DNA of 64,000 nt, taken from the NCBI RefSeq assembly GCF_020906515.1, contig NC_085849.1:1364001-1428000 (forward strand). Reading direction: 5' to 3'. Of the stretch, positions 58,437 to 64,000 are shown piece by piece (position 1 is the stretch's first letter; every line of letters starts with the position of its first letter). The notes under the pieces were generated by a model. That model did not search any database. It saw only the letters and a program-made list of their open reading frames with translations, and had not been told where the DNA came from. The position numbers and the translations under genes were made by a program. Source of the DNA: Vanrija pseudolonga. Taxonomy: Eukaryota > Basidiomycota > Tremellomycetes > Trichosporonales > Trichosporonaceae.

Positions 58437-61011
58437 CTACACAACTGAATCACTTCTAAATGTCTCCCCCGCGAACTGCCGTGGTTAGGAGCGTGTCCAA
58501 CAAGAGAGCTTCCAACTTACGGCTTCCTTCGCCTCGTCACAGTGGCTACCGCCAGATTCACCATCAATCTGGTGGCAGATGAAGAGAGCATCGGCACTTT
58601 GTTGGTTGTGAGTGAAGGTTTCCCAGCGACAGAGCGAGCCGACTTACGCATCACCCAACACTGCCGCCCCCGCGCGAATAGCCAGGAAGGGGACTCCACC
58701 ACACAAGATGGCAGCCACTGGTGCGTACCCGGGGTTGCCCAGAGAATGCGCCATGTAGAGATAGCCGGCGGTAGCTGTGAACAGCCCCGTTGCCGTCGAG
58801 CACAACGTCAACAGAAGCTTGATCAAAGTATCTGGTGGGTTAGAAAGTGCTATTTAGATCCGAACCTACAGTCGAGAAGTTTTCCAGCATTTTTGCGGCT
58901 AGCGAGGCCAACTGCACGCCGTGCACTTGGCCAGAAGGCATCGCCTGTGATGCCGACGTAGACAAGGGCATAACCATTAAGTTGATCCAGAACACTTGCT
59001 GTGATGTTGAAGAATGGCGTAAGGTGTGACAGGAATGAGAGGGCCGACGGCAAGACCTTGGAGCGAGGCGAGGTGATGCGCTTGAGCTCGGCCGCCATTC
59101 GGCCTACGAGCCTGACAGATGCCACAATGAGAGAGCCAAGGCAGACGCTCCCTAAGGATGTCCCTGTCGCTCGATGAACTGCGGCGGTCGTGACTTCCAA
59201 TGGGTCGAGTCCATTTTGACTGCCTGTCAGATGGATTCGCACTGTGAAACTCACCGATGGAAGTACCACTCGCCGATAACGGCCGCGACAGCGACGCGTC
59301 CTACCCCTCGGATTACCCCCCACGACCACACCCAAACGACAGTGACAATGAAAATGAGCCAGCCAGCATAAGGGCGGATTTGGAAAACATAGGTGTTCTC
59401 GCGGCTAAACAGTCAGCACGACCTGAGACCCTCAGACGCAGAGTACGTACGGGTGGCGCCAGTAGCCAATCATTGCGAGGCGAACCAGCAAGGTCAGGAA
59501 TGGGATTGAAGTGACGGCAAACACAGCAAGCAGGAGTGGGGTCAGAAGCAGTAATGGAGGGTGCGTGAGGAGGAGATGGGTAGAGAGCTGCGCGTCAGTT
59601 ACTTGAAAAAACGATGGCAGCTCACCTCGACGACGGTCACGGTGCGTTCCAGCTTTCGGCGCCGCAGCCATAGCAATCGCGCGAACCAAGCCGAGAGTAG
59701 CCAGAGGACAACCGCTCCGAGCTGCAAGCCTCTCGTTGCCCACCAACGGTCTGCCTGATCGGCGTCTCCGACGGATTCAAAGCTTGCACCCAAGGCCCAC
59801 CAGCCGCAAACAAACAGCGCAAATGGGACACTGATTGATGTAGCCAGTAGGACTGGACGGACCGTCTTCTTCAAGAGGAAGAGGAAGACCGGAGGCAAGA
59901 TCAGCGTTGGAATGACCAGTAGCAACAGGATTGGGAGAAGGGGAATGATTGAGGGCGCCCTTCGGTGGTTTGGCGACTCGGATGGCGGCTGCATCGTGTC
60001 AGTAACAAGGACGCGGCGGGCTGGGGGTGCGATCAGGCTTACATCTGTCGAACCCCAAACAAACATCAGCCCGATGACGATGGCCAAGAGACTCGTGAGC
60101 CAGAGCGCCAAGAACCCCGAATCTAGGCCGTCAGTAACCCATCTAACTCAGTAGCTCACCTTTGTACTTCCTCAAGCCCTCACGCTCCCAATGTCCAAAA
60201 CGGCCGTGGTACACTTGGAGGCGCACAGGCACCCTGGTGGTCATTTGTGTGATCTCATCAGGGCCGAGGAGAGGCTCCTCGAGGGTGGACCCCGTTCCGC
60301 CTTGAAAGGGATCGTCCGCGATGCGGGGCTTGCCACGCGACTGTCCCATCACCCCCATCCCACCGGCGTCGCTATCGTCGGATTCTGTCCCTTTCTCGCT
60401 CTCGGTCGCTTCACTGGATGATGACGACGGGAACACGCTCTGGTAGGCTAGCCATCCCTTGTTGGTCCTCGACTTTCGCGAATTGTCGGAAGGGCCAACC
60501 AGTGACCGCCGAACTGCAGCCACCTGATCGAGGTCGTCTTCCAGTTCGCCTTCGCTATCCGATGATGGGCCGTACGGGTCTGGGACGGGGCGGCGAGAAT
60601 ACGTGGGCGGCTGCCGCGGTCCCGGCCGCTCGTCCGTTTCGGATCGATCAAACAACAGGCCGATACCAGTTGTCTGGCTGTCTGCGATGTCTGCAATCGA
60701 TGGGATTCCATCTATGCCTGGTCCAGGGAACGGTGGCGTCGGAGGTGGCGACACTGAGCGAGAGGACCCAGCCAGCCGTGGCTGAGATCGAGATGCGCTG
60801 GGCGAAGGCAAGAACGGGTCATCATGGGATGGTGATCCAGGTGATGACGCGCGGAAGATCTTCCATCAAGTGTCAGAGAGCAATTGCATTGGAGCTGGGG
60901 CCTGCAACTCACCTGGCTGCCAGACAACGGTTGTTGATTGGCATGACGGCTGTTTGAGAGGAACTTGCTGGCGTACGCCGAGAAGGAGGCGGGTGTTGAT
61001 GACTCGGCCAT
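58437..61011 (-). CDS. PNS1: Choline-transporter-like protein (PNS1/CTL)
   Basis: A multi-pass membrane protein of the CTL/PNS1 family (choline-transporter-like). Exons are 60913-61011, 60160-60859, 59626-60122, 59451-59587, 59255-59404, 58870-59219, 58648-58831, 58521-58596 and 58437-58475, for 743 residues. A disordered Ser/Pro/Asp-rich N-terminus of about 260 residues precedes about ten hydrophobic helices. Family landmarks are TYVFQIRPYAGW, VCLGSLIVAS, LNGYALVYVGITGDAFWPSA and the terminal DALFIC. The start at 61011 gives an in-phase first exon of 33 codons. Whether it carries choline in fungi is disputed. PGI1 is divergent 1.4 kb away. Confidence 0.9.
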
Positions 61012-62423
61012 GCTTGGTTGGCGGGTGCGGTGTCGCGCAAGGAGGTCCTATCTGGCGTTGTTGAGGTCGTCTGTTGTTGGTGCGGTTGTAGTGCACTGCC
61101 TGTATTGGGTGGTGCAAGGGATGTATATCACAAAGTCGTTCGACCAGCTGCAACGACGACAGCGGGAGGCTAGGATCGGAATGAGATGTCTTGAGGTGTG
61201 TTGTGAGATGGTGTTGAGTGAGACGCGACGAGTCGAGTTGATGGCACCGCACACCCGAGTTGAGTTGATTGCGGACGGTTCGGTCGCGGGGGGCTTGGTT
61301 GCGCACAACGGAGTGCGCAGAGTGAGTGATTGAGCATGTGGGTGGCGCGAGTCACACCCACGGACGGCCACCACACACCTACGCAACCACCCAGGCTGCT
61401 TCACAACATGCATACGTAAACAACGGCTGCTGGTGGGCGGGGTGGGTGGCGATCGACACCCTCTCAATGACGACAGACGGCTCCGATATGAGCGGAAGCA
61501 ATTCTGGTTCGAATATAGGACCGCGGGGACTGCAGAGCGCCTAATTCCATAACCTGTAGAGCACGCCTAATAACCCTCACTCACCCCACAATGCCGCCGG
61601 CAACCCGGCCGTCAGGGTGCTGAACCCCCAGTGCAGGCACCGCTCTGCTCTGTCCGCTCGCTCACACTGACGAGAAGGGGTATCAGCAATCAGCAATCAC
61701 GACGAGCCACGGTGAGAGGACGCATCAAAAGTGTAGACGATGCACTGGCTGGCTGTGAAAGATATTCCTTCCACTGTCCACTGCCATGCCATACATACCG
61801 TGCCATGCCATGGGTCAATGTCTTGCAAGTGCTTGCTTGACTGCTTCACGGAGCGGAAGGCGGATGCGGATATGGTGGTCCGATATGGGTGGATTGTCTG
61901 CGGCCGGCTCCCGGACCGGCCGGTTGTGTGCCGCACGAGTGTGTGGGGGTTGCAGAGTGAGGCGGAGTGTAATGTCCGCAGCTTAGGTTGTCTGTCAGCA
62001 TACCCAGGCCAGGGTGTATTGGTGGGTCACGACGTCTGTCAGCAGTCAGTCATCCCAGCCCAGACAGCCAGCCAGTCGCGCCAAAAGCGAAAATGCACTG
62101 ACAGGCGGGCCTGGCGCTGGGCGCTGGGCGGGGGCGCAGAGGCGGCAGCTGACAGAGGGCCCTGACGTCCTTCCTGACCACGTCCCCCCCCTCCGTTCTC
62201 TGGCTGGACCTTGCCCCAACCAACGTCATATCCTGCGCGATTCCTGGTCAGGCAGCCAGCTACATGCACTGTTGCCCTCCGTTCCCACCTCCCCTTGCCC
62301 CCCAACCCCGATTTGTTGCTACAGCCGCTCATCCATCATCACTCCTTCACAAAGGCTCTATCTCCTTTGTCTTCTTCATCACATCTCTCTCCTCCAACTT
62401 GACCCCCATTACACCGAATCATA
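61012..62423. other. Divergent promoter PNS1/PGI1
   Basis: 1.4 kb without a supported gene. The last 180 bases are pyrimidine-rich (CT-rich blocks ahead of the PGI1 ATG), as in strongly expressed fungal glycolytic genes. Short CATACC/TGCCATGCCAT-like repeats lie near 61787-61813. Confidence 0.55.

Positions 62424-64000
<1,577 letters not shown>

Overview
The window is nuclear DNA of a basidiomycete yeast, most likely a tremellomycete of the Trichosporonales type. The evidence is a GC-rich sequence with dense genes on both strands and many very short introns. Most introns are 31-60 nt, start GTRNGN, carry a CTRAY branch site and end 5-15 nt later in AG. The protein set (NOP1, YPT7, SEA4, PCH2, SWI1, SCS7, LIG4, HOP1, PNS1, PGI1) is typical of fungal chromosomes. 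I found 22 protein genes, two of them cut by the window ends, and one tRNA-Asp. I saw no rRNA, CRISPR array, viral copy or transposon. Exon borders were worked out by hand from splice signals, reading-frame continuity and family motifs. In nearly all genes the exon lengths sum to whole codons.

Layout. 1-0.8 kb: 3' part of fibrillarin NOP1. 1.1-3.3 kb: a secreted lipase and a hypothetical protein. 3.4-11.1 kb: a block of catabolic enzymes, namely a DAO-type FAD oxidoreductase, an acyl-CoA synthetase ending in the peroxisomal signal SKL, an isochorismatase-family hydrolase and an SfnG-like flavin monooxygenase. 11.8 kb: tRNA-Asp. 12.6-16.7 kb: the Rab7 GTPase YPT7 and a type I membrane glycoprotein gene with a frame break or unusual intron. 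16.7-20 kb: a gene-poor gap. 20-24.1 kb: a single reading frame joining the tRNA methyltransferase Trm7 to a complete protein kinase. 24.4-29 kb: VMA21 and the GATOR2/SEA subunit SEA4. 29.2-31.3 kb: PCH2. 31.9-36.5 kb: the glutamine-rich SWI/SNF subunit SWI1. 38.8-40.2 kb: fatty acid 2-hydroxylase SCS7. 41.8-48.2 kb: an MFS transporter and DNA ligase IV. 48.5-51.2 kb: a forkhead factor. 53.3-55.4 kb: an ASNSD1-like protein. 55.5-58 kb: the HORMA protein HOP1. 58.4-61 kb: a choline-transporter-like protein. 62.4 kb to the end: 5' part of PGI1.

Themes. (i) HOP1 and PCH2, partners in meiotic chromosome axis control, lie within 30 kb of each other, and LIG4 lies between them. (ii) The enzymes at 3.4-11 kb look like a scavenging or peroxisomal set rather than core metabolism. 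(iii) The most unusual object is the Trm7-kinase fusion. (iv) Several genes need coding exons of only 9, 10 or 11 nt to give conserved protein sequence, so automatic gene calling would probably mis-splice them.
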